Notes: generated from the letters alone by a model not told the origin. Positions 23,421 to 36,939 are shown, counted from the first letter of the stretch. The stretch is 64,000 nt of DNA from Sapria himalayana (GCA_029783825.1 JAREIK010000385.1:1-64000); one strand, 5' to 3'. Numbers and translations: made by a program.

Positions 23421-26330
23421 GCATCTTCATTTGTAAAAGGGATGATATGAATCGAAGTAAAGGCATTGTACGAATCAAAAAGTAGCACTACACAACGGGG
23501 ATAGAATTGAGCAACAATTAATTGAACAACAAACCATATACACAGCGCATAAAAAACAAAGATTGAGGGTCATGTGATATCAGGCAAGCAACCAATTTGT
23601 TTCTATGATAGAAAATCCAAAGAACAAGTAGAATCAACCATTGCATCATTGGGATAAAAAAAATAAAAATTAAAAAAAATCTAAAAAAAAAAAAAACCAT
23701 TGCGTCATTGGGATAACATCTCACCTTCAATTACAAAACGGGCCTCGGAGCCAAAGGAACTAAAGTGAATTGCGGCATACATGGAAGAGTCACAGATATA
23801 TTTATAATTTTAATTTATTTTCTAAAAAACTATGCGTATGCATCATACAACATATTTTAAAATATGAACTATTTAATAAATATAAAAAACAAATTTCTCT
23901 AATTTTTCACAAATTTATTTTATTCTAAAATTTAGTTTTATACTGAATATTTTAGTTAAAATTAATTATTAGCACTATACTATTTAAGTTTAACCATATA
24001 AATTACTAATATATTTGTATGTCCAATAAAAAAAAAATACTAGTCAAATGTTATATGTGACATAAATAATTATTATGAATATAATTAGAACACTTATAGT
24101 GATTTAATATATAAGTAGAAAAATTATTAAAAAAAATATAATTTTAAATTATGGGACTTATTCTAGGTGGACATAAGTATTTAATCATCCGCCATTTTTT
24201 GTTACCGGTAAGTCAATTAGTCCAGAAAGTCACAAGTTCAAATCCTAGGAAATACGACAAGAGAGGCTTGAGAATAAATCTTAACTAATGTGTAAAACTA
24301 TATGCTCAGATGAGTAGAGGGAACAATATGAGAATGCCTGATGGAGGAGGGGGCTGGACAACCGATTAACACTTACGAGGCCACCTAAGGATTGAAGTTG
24401 AGCGGGGCCCATATTTTTTATATTCAAGAAATACTAAGCAAAATATGAAGACATAAATGGTAAAATGGAAAAAAGTGGAAGGATGTTTTTAAGAGTTCGA
24501 TAGGAAAAAGAAAGCATAAAAGCCAAGACAATAAATAAGTTGCTTTAAAGCAATTGGGCTCTGTAAAAAGATGTAGATTTATGCATTAAGAGAACAAAGG
24601 TCTTAAACCTTTTGTATATCACATAAAAGATCAATACACCCCAATTAAAAATCACATGTTATCCAATTAAAAAAAATAAAAAATCAATTGGAAACACTTT
24701 GAATAAAAAAAAAATAAAAAAATAAAAAAAAAATAATAAATAATAAAAAATAATAAAAAATAATAAAAAAAAATAAATAAAAGGAAGCACTTTGAATAGT
24801 ATATCCCCATTTAAAAAAATCACATGTTATCCAATTAAAAATTAACAGATTCCATCCTTTCGGGGTTGCGGTGGAATCTTGACAATTCCGGCTTCATTTG
24901 GGACATGTGACCGACCACTAGGTAAACAAAGCGCCTTCTTTTGCGTATGCATTTCTCTAACCTATCAAACAAAAGGTTGAAGCAAATGACTATAATAATG
25001 ACTGAGTCGAGTTAATAAGAAGCGAGTAGAACTTATATCACTCCCCACCTTGGGATTAATCCTGCAAAAGAGTAGACCTTAATCAACTTGACTGATCTGG
25101 CTGACATTACGATATGATATATCTGAATCCTGCAAAAGAGTAGCATCATTTGGGGTCGGTATCTCGATCGAGAGGACAAAAAGTGTGATAGATAGAATAA
25201 GGGAATCAAACCAGTTGATCGAAGTCAGGGTACAAGCAAGTAAGATTTTCAAGTTTGATTTATTGAACAAGAATGGGACAAGATGGCTAGACTTGGTTGA
25301 AAATCATGGATCCGAGACCTGGAGTGAGGGTATTTGAGTTGATAGCTTTTCTTTGCACAAAAAAAAAAAAAAAGTTGTAAAAATAGAAAGCTCAAGCTTC
25401 TCATCCAAGCTTGCCAATAGATATAGTCACGTTCACTATGAAAGTAAAAACTTGAACTTAGAACTCAGACTACTAATACTTCCAATAATGTAAGGCAACC
25501 AACGGGCTTAAAACTAGCTACTAATGAAAGGAGTTTCCTACATTCCTTTCTACGAGCAACAAAGCTGAGGATAAGATGAGTTCTTTAAAGCCAATAATCA
25601 AACCATAAATAAAATTAGCAGGGGAAGGATATGCCCTAACTCTTTTAAAAACTGATCCCCTCCATGCAATAAGGTCATATAAAATTGTATTGAGTTGGAC
25701 ATGTGGCTGCCACCTTTCTTTGTAGTGGTTAGCCACATGTTAATGTTCATAATATTTAAAGGTATAAAAAATGTAATAGTTTAAAGCTTATCGGTACACC
25801 TTGTGGTTCAATAGTGAAAGTTATGGCTTGGGAAAGTCCCTATATGTTTTGTCTGAAGCCCATACAGGCCTATTTAAGGTATAGCTCATAAAGCCTTCTT
25901 ACTAGTTCATAAGTTCTAGCACCATAATGAAAAAAGATTTTTGATGAATTATCTTCTTAGGGCTTCCACTGAATATAGTGTAAAAGCGAAGAAAGCCAGC
26001 CCAAAAAGAGATTTTTTCACTGCATTAATGCATGTTCTCTTGTTTGTGAGAGTCATGTTGGAAGGCTTTCAAGCGTCATGAACACTTAAAATCTAATTTA
26101 TACGGCACGGCGTCACTAAAATAATGAGCCAACTATTTTAAAGCCTTAGTCTCGTTATTGCTAGCCTGTTAAATAGTGACACAAACGTCTCCCTCGGTTG
26201 ATGTATGACGGCTATCATATACACCAACCACAATTTCTCTTGTTCCAATAAGATTTTCCTTTCTCGGTTAATACATTATGAATGTTTCTTAATAAAAATT
26301 GAATCTTTTTTTAATAACAATTGGTCTATC
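23421..26330. other. Gene-free region with repeat fragments
   Basis: Holds a diverged unit of the ~296-bp repeat (23840-24150), one arm related to the fold-back element of 12149-12583 (24180-24420, sharing AGTTCAAATCCTAGG and the GGGGCCCAT end), an A-rich tract (24680-24790) flanked by a direct repeat containing TCACATGTTATCCAATTAAA (24653 and 24824), and a small direct repeat AATCCTGCAAAAGAGTAG (25056 and 25126). Open frames at 25079-25270 and 25521-25736 show no known motif; the latter region looks like untranslated LTR-type sequence. Confidence 0.45.
24180..24420. repeat. Copy of one fold-back element arm
   Basis: Aligns by eye with the right arm of 12149-12583: a tRNA B-box-like GTTCAAATCC, AGATGAGTAGAGGGAACAAT, CCGATTAACA and finally GCGGGGCCCAT. 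Only one arm is present here. Confidence 0.55.
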
Positions 26331-26424
26331 ACACACACACACACACACACGATCCCCCCTAGCAAAGCAACAAAAAAAAAAAGAAAAAAAAGGAAACCAT
26401 ACTATGATGATTATTTTATGTGTG

Positions 26425-26460
<36 letters not shown>
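26331..26460. repeat. (CA)n, (TG)n and (TA)n microsatellites
   Basis: (AC)10 at 26331-26350, (TG)n at 26419-26432 and (TA)n at 26435-26460, separated by an A-rich segment. The open frames through them are repeat artefacts. Confidence 0.95.
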
Positions 26461-26465
<5 letters not shown>

Positions 26466-27065
26466 GCACGTGTATATATGAGTGTGGTTATATTGTTAGA
26501 TCTACCTAAGTTGAGCAAAGAATAACTATTAAATCGGTTTGGGTAACTTAATTGAAATTAAATTTGTTTTAATTTATTTTAAATTTTGTTTAATTTTTTG
26601 TATGTTAAAATTTAATAAATAGTATGTGTGTGTTTTTTTTTAATTGTAATGATTCTCATTTTTATTTTATTGGGAGATTTATAGTTTGGTGCATTTTGCA
26701 CAAGATAATACTAAAAAAAAGACCTTATATTTTCAAAATTAAAAAACATGGACTAAAATAAAAAATTATCACATTTTAATGAACTCAGGAGACAACAACC
26801 CGATATTTACTCTCACCTCTTCCATGTCAATTAACAAAATATCAAGTCATTCGATATTTTGAAAATGTATTGTCCTAACCTATCATGCAGTGATACAACT
26901 GAACTTCTAATTTTTTTTTTTTATAAAAAATATATCAATTCCTCTTGTCTCATCTCTATTCTCTCGACTTTTGACGTAGAAATGATTTTTTCAGTATTCT
27001 TTGTCGACCTTTTACTCTCTCTCTACCTCTAAACAAATTGAGTTTAGTATGTATAAATATAATTG
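26461..27065. other. AT-rich spacer
   Basis: No supported feature. Confidence 0.5.
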
Positions 27066-27110
27066 TGTATTTGTCTATATATATAAATATATAAATATAT
27101 AAATATATAA

Positions 27111-27165
<55 letters not shown>

Positions 27166-27190
27166 TGCATGTATGTATGTATGTATGTAT
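27066..27190. repeat. Compound microsatellite ATATAAAT/(AT)n/ATGC/ATGT
   Basis: (ATATAAAT)n up to 27120, (AT)n to 27162, then ATGC and ATGT tetramers. From 27190 to 27350 alternating purine-pyrimidine sequence (TGTGTGTGCGCATGTGTG, CATATATATATG, GTATACATGTAT) continues, a composition prone to left-handed DNA. Confidence 0.9.
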
Positions 27191-27800
27191 ATCTCTTCTT
27201 ATAATTATGTGGATATATATATCTATGTGTGTGTGTGCGCATGTGTGAGCACATACACATTATTGTACATACATGTATAGAAACATGTGCATATATATAT
27301 ATGTATGTATGCATAAACATGTGCATATGTATACATGTATTACTATATGTACTACTATTCATTTATATATCCAACAACATATGTTTTGTTCTTAATGTAA
27401 TCAGGTAGGACATAATAGAAAAGACTTCCCATAATCCTTTGGTTTGATTTATTTTTTCCTTTCATTGTTGTGTTAGTATTATTCTTGTTAAATTTTTTAT
27501 TGGATTTTGTTTGATTTATATTTTTTTGTTGGATATATTTTATGTCATTATTATTTATACATGTTCAGGATTTGTTTTTCTCAAATTATATATATATATA
27601 TATATATATATTACTGAAATATTTGTATATAGTGCTATGTATATATACTTACACAAGTCAACTTTTGAAATTTTATTATGATATTATATACATTAATGCA
27701 TTTCGGTTTCAACTTGCTGATATATGTATATATATTTTTAAGAAAACTCTTTAAAATAAATAATTATTTACAAAATAAAATTTAAAACTTTTATATATTT
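27191..27800. other. AT-rich spacer
   Basis: No gene recognised. A further (TA)n tract lies at 27589-27611. Confidence 0.5.
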
Positions 27801-27805
27801 AAATG

Positions 27806-28200
27806 CACTACATAATATTTATTTTGAATTAATTAAAAAAATAAAAACAAGGTCACATAATTATGTGAACTACATGACATTTATCTTGAACATAATTGTA
27901 AGAAAATTTATAATTTTAAATTTTATTATCAACAAAAAAAAGAAAGCTCGTGAGATTTATTTTGAACATAAATGTTTTAAAAAAAATTAATAATTATAGA
28001 AATAATAAAAAAGCACATGTACCTAGATGCTCTCATGATATTTATTCGGAACATTAATATTTTTAAAAATTATTATTTACAATATAACCAAGCTCATATA
28101 TTTGTATGCATGACATTGTATTTATTTTGAACAAAAATGTTTTTTAAAAAACTATTTATTTTAAAAATATAACAAGCTCAATTATTTATATGTGCCCAAT
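27806..28200. repeat. Degenerate ~62-85-bp tandem repeat
   Basis: Five copies share (A)TTTAT(T/C)TTGAACA(T)AA preceded by a CTCAT/CATGA motif, starting near 27814, 27876, 27952, 28037 and 28118. Spacing is uneven because A/T runs vary in length. Confidence 0.65.
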
Positions 28201-29790
28201 GATTTTTTTTATCATAATTAGTATATAAATAAATACACTTCTTACAAGTTATTCACCACGGGAGTCCACCCTCCACAAGTCCAATCATGGGGCGTGCTTA
28301 TGCCACGGGTACTGAATCAGCAATACATCTTTGGACATATAATATATTTAGTTTGTGGGAAAAATAAAATATAGTTAATGTGTATGAAAACTTAAAATCG
28401 TGATCTAAAACAAAAAAAAAAAAATTTTTTTAGCTGAATTGAGGATTGATAGTTGGACAGTAGAAAATTTAATACAGCAAAATTTGGAAAATTAATTTTG
28501 TAAAAATTTTGAAAAATTAAATCTTGATTAAACTGAAATTTATTTTTTAAGGAACATAAACAAGTGTATAGTCAGAAATCAAAAAAATATATTTATATGA
28601 ATTTGAAATATTAACACACACACACACACACAAGATTATTATTGGATATTAATTATTGATAATAACTTATTATTATTTTCATAGTGATAATAATCATTAT
28701 TTTTCTTTGATGGTCTTCATTTGATTAATTCAATATTCATTGAATGGTCATCAAAAAGATTTAAAAAAAAAATCAAAAATTATCAAATTGTATTATATGG
28801 TTATTGATTTTATTAAAAAAAAATTCACTGTGGATCAATATAAAAAAAATGGTCAACAATAACTAGCTTCAAATATATATTATCAAATAATAATTATATA
28901 ACATTGAATATAATATCAGAAATATTGATTTGTATTAAATTAATATCATTGAAACCATGAGATTTTATTATTTGATAGAAATATTAATTAATCGATAAAT
29001 TAATATTTATTAATTTAAAGAATATTTTTGGAATTCAATAAATTATATTTTGATTACATAAATCAAAAAAAGTTACGAGTTGCTTTATATATCACATTTA
29101 TTGAATTGATATAAAAAATAAATTTATTTCTATAAATTTAATTATTATGAAATAATGAATATTTTTTATTTCATAAAGAATATAATAAATACTACCTAAT
29201 ATGTTAGACCTCCATAAATAACGAGTATTAATAAAACTATAATGATATATATTTGATTAAGAAAAATAAATAATGTTTATTATTTCTTAATAATCCAATA
29301 CACTTCATTGCATTTTTATTTTTAACATTGATTTTCTCGATAATGATGGCATATAATTTATGTATTATAAATATATAAACAAGATATAAGATAAGAACAA
29401 TTAGACGAGGTTCAATTAGATCTTAATTTTATGAAAAAACAGATGACACTAGAATCACATTTCACTAAATTAACTTAATTATATTTATAATTCTTAATAA
29501 ATTTATTAATTAATGCTATTTTAATAGTACCATATATTTATATATAAAATTTCACTAGATCGCATGTTTCATCATCGTGTTAAGCATCTTATTGGTTTCT
29601 CGTTCTTTTTCTCCTCTGGATTCATGTTGCAGCCACAGAACTCGTTACCACTTCTTTCAAAGTGATGAAAGAATCAGGATGTGATGAGATATGCTGGTCC
29701 TTCATCTTCCATCTTTACCTCTCTCACTGCCATCCATGGCATTTCACGTGACATCCTAGTTTTTTATTTGTTTTAATCTCAGTTTGCAAT
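28201..29790. other. AT-rich intergenic DNA downstream of the SUVH gene
   Basis: No coding frame or known repeat apart from (CA)n at 28615-28632. The more balanced part at 29590-29760 adjoins the CT microsatellite. A minus-strand AATAAA (plus 29763-29768) could serve as poly(A) signal for the SUVH gene, but this would need a ~560-nt 3' UTR with a long GA tract. Confidence 0.4.
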
Positions 29791-29828
<38 letters not shown>

Positions 29829-29888
29829 CACCGTTTCCCTCTCTCTCTCTCCCCACCCTCTCCCTCCCTCTCTCTCTCCCTCCCTCTC

Positions 29889-29936
<48 letters not shown>
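29791..29936. repeat. (CT)n microsatellite
   Basis: About 145 bp of CT with CCCT and CCCC interruptions. On the minus strand, in the direction of the SUVH gene, it reads (GA)n and lies 390 bp beyond the stop codon. The plus-strand Leu/Ser-repeat frame is an artefact. Confidence 0.95.
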
Positions 29937-29937
<1 letters not shown>

Positions 29938-30325
29938 TATTTCTAGCACAGAATAAGGCCCTGTTTCAGCTCTGGTTTGTTATCATTGGTAGCCTAGAGC
30001 TTGAAACAGTTCAGCGTGAAACCAAAAGCAAAACCAATGTCTCTATCATGTCTTATGTCTCGTAATAAAAACTAACCAAGGTGAAGAAACAAATTAGGGA
30101 AACCCCGAGCGCCAGTGCTGGGCAAGGAGTAAAAGAAGAAGAAAAGCTTTTTTTCTCAATCTCAGAATACAAACTTGCAAGGAAGGACCACAAAATTCAT
30201 GGAGAAAAAAAAAAAAAACTGAAATTTGTACCTCGAGTGTTTCCTGGGGGGAAAAAAAGGAGCAAAGAAAGATTAGTTATGATGAATGTGGAAGAAATCT
30301 CTGCAGGAGGCATCTGGGTTGTTTG

Positions 30326-30439
30326 TTAGAAGAGGCGCTTTCGGCAATCCTGTGCACCACAATAGCACTGCATCTGCTTTATCCTTCCATCGGGGCCATG
30401 CACACTATCGAGGGCGTAGCCATAGTCATAGCTGAGTTC
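30326..30439 (-). CDS. SUVH gene, last exon: end of SET domain and post-SET
   Basis: 37 codons and TAA. It begins after a pyrimidine-rich acceptor (tcttcttttag, minus) with ELSYDYGYALDS. The YDYGY segment holds the tyrosine of the SET active site. It ends with the post-SET zinc motif CYCG-x4-C and the terminal CRKRLF. Phase 0 matches the donor at 50313, so the preceding intron is ~19.9 kb. Without this exon the enzyme would lack part of its catalytic pocket and its fourth zinc site. Confidence 0.9.
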   Translation of the reverse strand, partial: ELSYDYGYALDSVHGPDGRIKQMQCYCGAQDCRKRLF

Positions 30440-30672
30440 CTAAAAGAAGAAAAAACAGCTCGGGCTCGGCAGATCGAATAATAATAATAATAATTAAAAA
30501 AAAACGTTCAGGACCCTTTTTTGTGCGAGAAAGTGAATAAATTGATGATCTCAAGCTAGACTAGACAAGCTCTCTCTGGTAAAAGCTAATGAGAATAGCA
30601 GTGTACCTATCGGCCAAAAGGCTATCCTAGTACATGTTCCCAGCAACCACTTGTTATGAGCTTTCCATGACG

Positions 30673-30689
30673 GTGTGTGTGTGTGTGTT
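30673..30689. repeat. (GT)n microsatellite
   Basis: Short pure GT tract. The following stretch (30715-30790) includes ATGAGTTCAAATCCC, a tRNA B-box-like sequence resembling the arms of the fold-back family. Confidence 0.8.
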
Positions 30690-30832
30690 ATTGAATGTTA
30701 CTTTAAAAATGGATGTCTAACAAGAGAGGACATGAGTTCAAATCCCAAACTTTGACCATGACTCCCAAGACTCATACATAAGAAGTTAAGAAATAATAAG
30801 AGATGAGTTGTGAGAGAGGAATGAAAAGAATA

Positions 30833-31130
30833 TTACACACACACACAGAGAAAGAGAGATAGAGAGAGATATATATAGAGAGAGAGAGTGAGTGATAGAG
30901 AGAGATAGATAGAGATAGAGAGATAGATAGATAGAGATAGAGAGAACGAGAGATATAGAGAGATAAAGAGAGATAGAATGAGAGATATAGAGTGATAAAG
31001 AGATAGAGAGAGAATTAGAGAATGAGAGAATGTTAGATATAGAGAGATAGTGAGATGGAGAGAGAAATAAAAAGGGAAATAAATAAATAAATAAAGAGAG
31101 AGAGAGAGATAAAGAGAGTGTGAGTGAGAA
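30833..31130. repeat. (CA)n and imperfect (GA)n/(GATA)n tract
   Basis: Begins ACACACACAC and continues as ~290 bp of GAGA/GATA/GAAT mixture. In the SUVH transcript it reads as a long CU-rich tract, about 400 nt upstream of the last acceptor. Confidence 0.9.
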
Positions 31131-31990
31131 AGAGAAACATAAACATAACAAACTAATATAATATAAATATATAAAATATGCCTTACATTGATTTGGGTTT
31201 TCTTAAAATTATCAACATATATCTCATAATGATTTATCTAATCATGAGAAATCAAAATAGAGATAATATGATATGCTACGTGGTCATCATAAAACAAAAT
31301 AATTTGATTTCCAAACTAAACAAATTGATTTTTTGAATTTTTATGACGAGTGCCTAATTTATTATTATTATTTTTGTATATATAATCTAAAAAAAATTAT
31401 CTGAATCTTATTTTTAAATAAAACAAAATAATATACCAAAAAAGTATAGTACCTATCATGTGATAAGTCTCTAATTTGCAATTGTTGGAATCCAAATAAA
31501 GTCTAAGCAACTCCCAACACTATTATTAATATAGGCATTCGATAGTATAAGCGAAGCTCAATATGAGATGGTATTAAAATAAAATAAAAAATAAATAATT
31601 ATTCATCCTAAACTGTTACAAATTAATTCTAGACGTGTTTAAAATATTATTAATGTGGTGGATCTCATAAGAATTCAAAAATTAAATATGCTTAATCATA
31701 ATCACTACTTAGACGATTGACCTAATTTTTTTTGAACTTACTACAGTCAAAAAGTATCGTATACATACACACAAATAGATACATGCACAAATAGATATTT
31801 GGCAAATATAGATATTAGCTTTTTTGAGCATGACTCATTTTTAACAAGACTATAAAGAGAGAATCTATCACACCTAAATCCATCACCCTTCCTCTTTTTT
31901 TCTATAGAAATATTTAGACCACCAATTAATAGGGAGAATCACAAATTGGTTATAACTCATGATGTCGATACTCAATATAATATTACTTTA
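31131..31990. other. AT-rich intron DNA
   Basis: No element recognised. Confidence 0.4.
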
Positions 31991-33250
31991 TGAAGTTATT
32001 ATACTTGTGAACAAATTCAGATCATGTTAAATTTTAAAAAGAGTGAAATTTCCCAAGTAGCAAGATTTCATTCAGATCCAAATGATGTGATAGCACATAA
32101 ATTTGCACTAGTACATACTCATACTGAGTTGACAACAATGAGACTTGACCAACTGAGATTCAGAGTTTTTACAAGAAAAGGGGGACATGCCCAACCTTCT
32201 AAGACCAGAGATAAGTCTACCAATGAGTCAGGCGATCCAACAACCATTCCTTCTAATCTTGACCTTTCAATCATTGTCCGAATGAGATAGTAGAGCTGCA
32301 CTAAACATCCGATTTCATAGGTTTTGATACTCTTCTTGTTCGTTTTTTGTTTCTTTTGTTGCTTACTTTATTGGAACTAAGAAATTCGAGTCTCCAACTA
32401 ATACATTCATTTATCCAAGATTATGCCAAACCATGATATAAGAGATGTATGCCCTCAACTCTAATGAGACTAAGAAACTGGTGCCATGCTCATTAAGAAA
32501 ATTTAACATTTATTACAATTGAGTATTAACTATGGAAATATGTCTAGATGAGAATATTAGATAATCTCATGAAAAAACTTATAGCGAGAGAATACACGAG
32601 CTAAATATATATTTTTTCATGATGACTTTGAAAAAAAATTTGCATATTGAATAATCACCTAAGTTTTGAGCATTATAATTATATAAAATTTTTAGATTAT
32701 GGAAAGCATGGTATAGCCTGAAATAATCGATAAGAACCAAGTTTGTAAGATTTTCACAGATAATTAACTCATTTGGCTTACATAGGTATTTTACTGAATT
32801 TTTTTATCTTTTCAGATTTATTTTGATGACGAAGTAATTTTAATAATTATCTATATGAATGATACTCTAATTACGAGAGATGAGAAGTTGAGAATCACCC
32901 AACTCATAAAATACCTTCGCACATAATTTTAAATAAAAAATCTCGACTCAAATATTTTTTTTTAAAATAAAGATGACATATTATACAAGTGATATTATCT
33001 TGTCACGGAAAATATATATATTTGATGCTTTTATAAAAAAGTTGTCTTTTGGGCTATGTTCCAGTACATACTCTTATTAATCCATATATCGACCACCCAT
33101 TATGAGGTGATATCCTAGCACGAAATATCTAGTGGATCATCCTGTGCTCCTCAAGATATCAAGAAAACACCATCAGGATATATTTAAGAGCATTATTACT
33201 ACTTAATATCTAAATAATACATCTATATTGTTGAACTTATTAATTATAAA
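31991..33250 (+). pseudogene. Ty1/copia pol remnant A
   Basis: Badly decayed plus-strand copia sequence. The linker before RT is recognisable near 32255-32325 (NLDLSIIVR, then SCTKHPIS). RT traces follow: KLIAREYTS-like at ~32575-32605, the YVDD-equivalent IIYMNDTLITRDE near 32845-32885 (YMND), and a SQRKY/LDLL equivalent near 32990-33030. Every block is in a different frame with many stops. No LTRs could be assigned. Confidence 0.65.
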
Positions 33251-33359
33251 ATAAAAAAATAATAATAAAATTCAATAAATAATAATGTATAACGTTCACA
33301 TTAATATAATAAATAAACATGATGGGGTAGTTCACAAGTTATATGATTCCATCAAATAG

Positions 33360-36300
33360 GTCCTGATAGCACGACCCAATTGGCCCACAGTCGGACACAT
33401 CCAAGCTGGGTCATACCGGGATATGCCAAATCATGCTGGTTTTAGGGCATAAATCCAATTAAAATATTGTGAAATTTTAATTCATTATTCATTAAAAATA
33501 TTATACATAAATAAATTAAAATGAAATAAATAATAATGAAAAATTTGACAATGAGCTAAACTAAAAAATAAAAGTATTCAATAAAAAATAATTCATTCCA
33601 TAATTAAAAAAAAAATATGACATATACACATACATAATATAAAATGAAACATAAGATTATAATTATATAATAACATAACTAGCAGAATCTTTAAAATAAT
33701 AATAATATAATATCATATTAAAAAATAATTAAAAATTACACAAGTCATTAATCTGTTTTCATAGCACTAATATGATATTGTGGAAGAAGTTATAGATTGT
33801 CATTATCATATAAACATTTGAAGGTATTGCTTGCGATGCCATCAATATCCTCTATGTCCCATAAATCATTATACACCAATAACTCTTACATATTATTCTA
33901 AATATTCAACCTCAAATTTTTTTAGTTTTTTATATACGCAAGTGTCTCTATGATATTTGATCACAGTCTTTATTTCCTATCTTAAATAATATTCACTATT
34001 ATAAAAAAAATAGATTCTAATACTATAGTAGGTATTGAAGAGATCAGTAGATCATGTATCATCTTAGATAGTAAGAATATTTAAATTCATATGATTTCCA
34101 CCAAAATAAAATATTCAAATTCTTATTTTCATGATATTATATGATTGAGCAATAATCAATATTTAAATACCGAGACAACTAACTTTTATTCGAAGGATAA
34201 CCTCGTTGGTTGCTCCTTGTTAACTAAAAAAGAAATCATCATTTCCAAACATGATATCTATCTTCGTACTCAAAATCTGACTATAACAATCATACATATT
34301 ATCATAATATATAATAAGTTTGCTAATTTTTCATGAATAACACATTCAGGTCAGTATTCCTGGATTATGCACGTAGATATATTTGTCAAAATATAATATA
34401 TCTCTTCCATTTTAATCACAAGATCCATACAGATAATGAGCAATAAAGAGATAGAATGGATAACCAATATTTTGGATGCTTAATTTTTATCTCAATAATC
34501 ATGATACTACATGCAAGATAACCTTTATACTTACTAAATATGCTACTAATATTACATATATACCCAGATATAATTTAAATAGTGAGAGCATGCATAAACG
34601 AATATATATTCGTCATGTCATAATAAATATTTAGAAATTCTATTAAAATCTTATAACCTAATTATAATTATCAATAATAAATTTATCACTCTTACTATTA
34701 ATATAGTCTGACATCATATATTGATAATTAATACATGTCTCTAATATCATGCCAATATAATTTCAATGATATCTTACGACTTAGATTAGTTTGATTTTTT
34801 TTAACTTTCTAATAAATAAAGAATGCTAAACTTCTATTATCTGCTAAGTGTCATAATATATAAATAAGTTAATTATTAATTTTTCATGAATAAAACTTTC
34901 AGATTAATATTTTTGATTTATGCACGTAGATATGTATATCAAAATATTTTCTATCATTTTTATCTTAATTTTATAATTCGTGCATACAACCAAGCAATAA
35001 AGAAATGAAATAAAAAATTAATAATTTAAATACTTAGTTTTTATTTTAGCAGCAATGACACTAAACATAAAATAATATCTATACTTGCTAAACATACTAT
35101 TAATATTATATATGTACCTAAGTACATATATATGGTAAGAATATATATAGAACATATTTATTATGTCATAAAAAATCTTCAAAAATTTTATTTAAGAAAT
35201 TCTTATATCATAATCAGAACATTAATAATAAATTCATTATTTACTATTAACATAGTTAGATATTATATTTTGGTAGACAATATATTACTTTAACATGAGG
35301 TATGCATAATTCTAATAATATCTTATATCTATTTAATTTTTTTTTTATTTTAGGCCCACTGACAAATATGAACTATTAAATTCTTATTGTATACCATGTA
35401 TCCTAAGATATTATAGTAAATATATTAATTTTTCTAATATGAGGGAAAAAACCTTCATCCTTGCCTGTAATATCAGATTAATTATATGATATACACACCA
35501 AATATAAAAAATCTTACCTAACAATTCATCTTTAATACTTCTAATAAACATACTAATAACTACCATATTATTAATAGAATTATAAAAAACAATACTAAAT
35601 ATTTAATTTTAATGTCATATTCCTAAGATGATCTTCATACACTAAAATATCAAGCATACTAATCATGATGATGAAAAATCTCAAAAAATCACAATATTTT
35701 TTCTATTAATTTTTCATTTTAAAATATATATAACAGGCAATGAGGCAAACAAATCATGTATCATCACGAATATTCTAGATATCAAAGATCATATAGATCA
35801 CTCCACAATATTTTCTAAATTAATTAAATATTATTTATTTTTCAAACTTATAATATTTTATTATGTCATTCTTACTTGTTGATATATGAATCTCATGATA
35901 AAAAGGTTAGCAAAAATATGCATAATACTGACTATCCCTATGATCCTCCAAAATTTAATCAAAAAATTCATGATCAAAATCATTTTCTCTCACAAAATCA
36001 TTATGATATATGAAGAAAATCAATGAAACTTAACCAGATCTAACTTAAAAGATCACGCTACTCAGTTGAGTTCTCCTAGGATCTAATACGCAATATTTTT
36101 TGGAGCAATAATCAATATATCTCTTAATGTGACTAGTGCCACATGCACTCATATATATATATATATATATATTTTGATAATATATACATTGTGCTAAATT
36201 TTATTTCAACATCCCTAAAATATTTATTTTTTATTATCTTAAAGTAAATTCATATTATTGAAATTTGTCTAATTTTTTAATTTTTAACTGATAAATAAGT

Positions 36301-36800
36301 TTAGTTTAAGATCATTAAAAAAAACTTAGTTTTGTCCTTGAACATTTATGTAGTATTTTCATTATTATCTTTATCTACGTTAGGGTTAGATTTGTTATCA
36401 TTAAATTTACTATTTACAATCTTTTTAAAATTTTAAAATTTAAAAAATCTAATAAATAACTTATAAACTAATAAAATTTCAATATACCTCATCTGATATG
36501 TTATAGTCAATTTTTTGTTTTATCACATTTATTAAAATTTTTAGTGGCGCCACATGTGTAAATATAATAAAAAAAAGTAGAAGTATAGAAGGAAGAGAAA
36601 GAGGAGAGAGAAGTAGTAAATGAGATGATTAAAAAAATAAAGAATTAAATTCAAAAAATGTATCTTTATTTATAATTTTTTTATATTAAAAATATTTATT
36701 TTGTTATTTTTAAATTTTTTTTATAAACATATCCTGCCAAAAATCTGGCAGCCAATAGATTTTCGACTGTAGTCGACTAGCTATTGGAAATACATTTGAC
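33360..36800 (-). mobile_element. Old, mutated hAT copy related to the 44530-47897 element
   Basis: Segments align with the better hAT element in the same order: 34030-34500 with 45340-45790, 34860-35345 with 45610-46080, 35350-36110 with 46085-46890, and hairpin sequence 36730-36790 with 47500-47570. The copy is AT-shifted in the way expected from long deamination of methylated DNA (most CpG lost). A segment of ~550-700 bp is present twice: 34330-34855 and 34870-35345 both match 45610-46160. The left part (33360-33450) is GC-richer and probably the left terminus. No open transposase frame remains. Confidence 0.75.
36734..36787. repeat. Hairpin cluster in the old hAT copy
   Basis: CTGCCA/TGGCAG (36734-36751) is followed by CCAATAG (36752-36758) pairing with CTATTGG (36781-36787), with CGACT-GT-AGTCG (36764-36775) inside. 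It sits at the place of the two perfect hairpins at 47505-47569. Confidence 0.65.
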
Positions 36801-36939
36801 ATCTACTAAGTTTTTTTAAAATTTTTTTAAAGACTGAAAACAACATGCAAAATCTATCACTTTCACTGTCGACACCCATTACATGAAACCATAATAGGAA
36901 ATCAAAGCCCTATTGGACAATTACTCAATGAGGTATGAC

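Noticed and set aside
29784..30065. Leu/Ser-repeat protein
   Set aside because: Translation of the (CT)n microsatellite.
30081..30329. 82-codon plus-strand frame
   Set aside because: Antisense to the 3' UTR of the SUVH gene, ends at its stop; no motif.
30786..31151. 121-codon minus-strand Leu/Ser/Tyr-rich frame
   Set aside because: Translation of the GA-rich tract.
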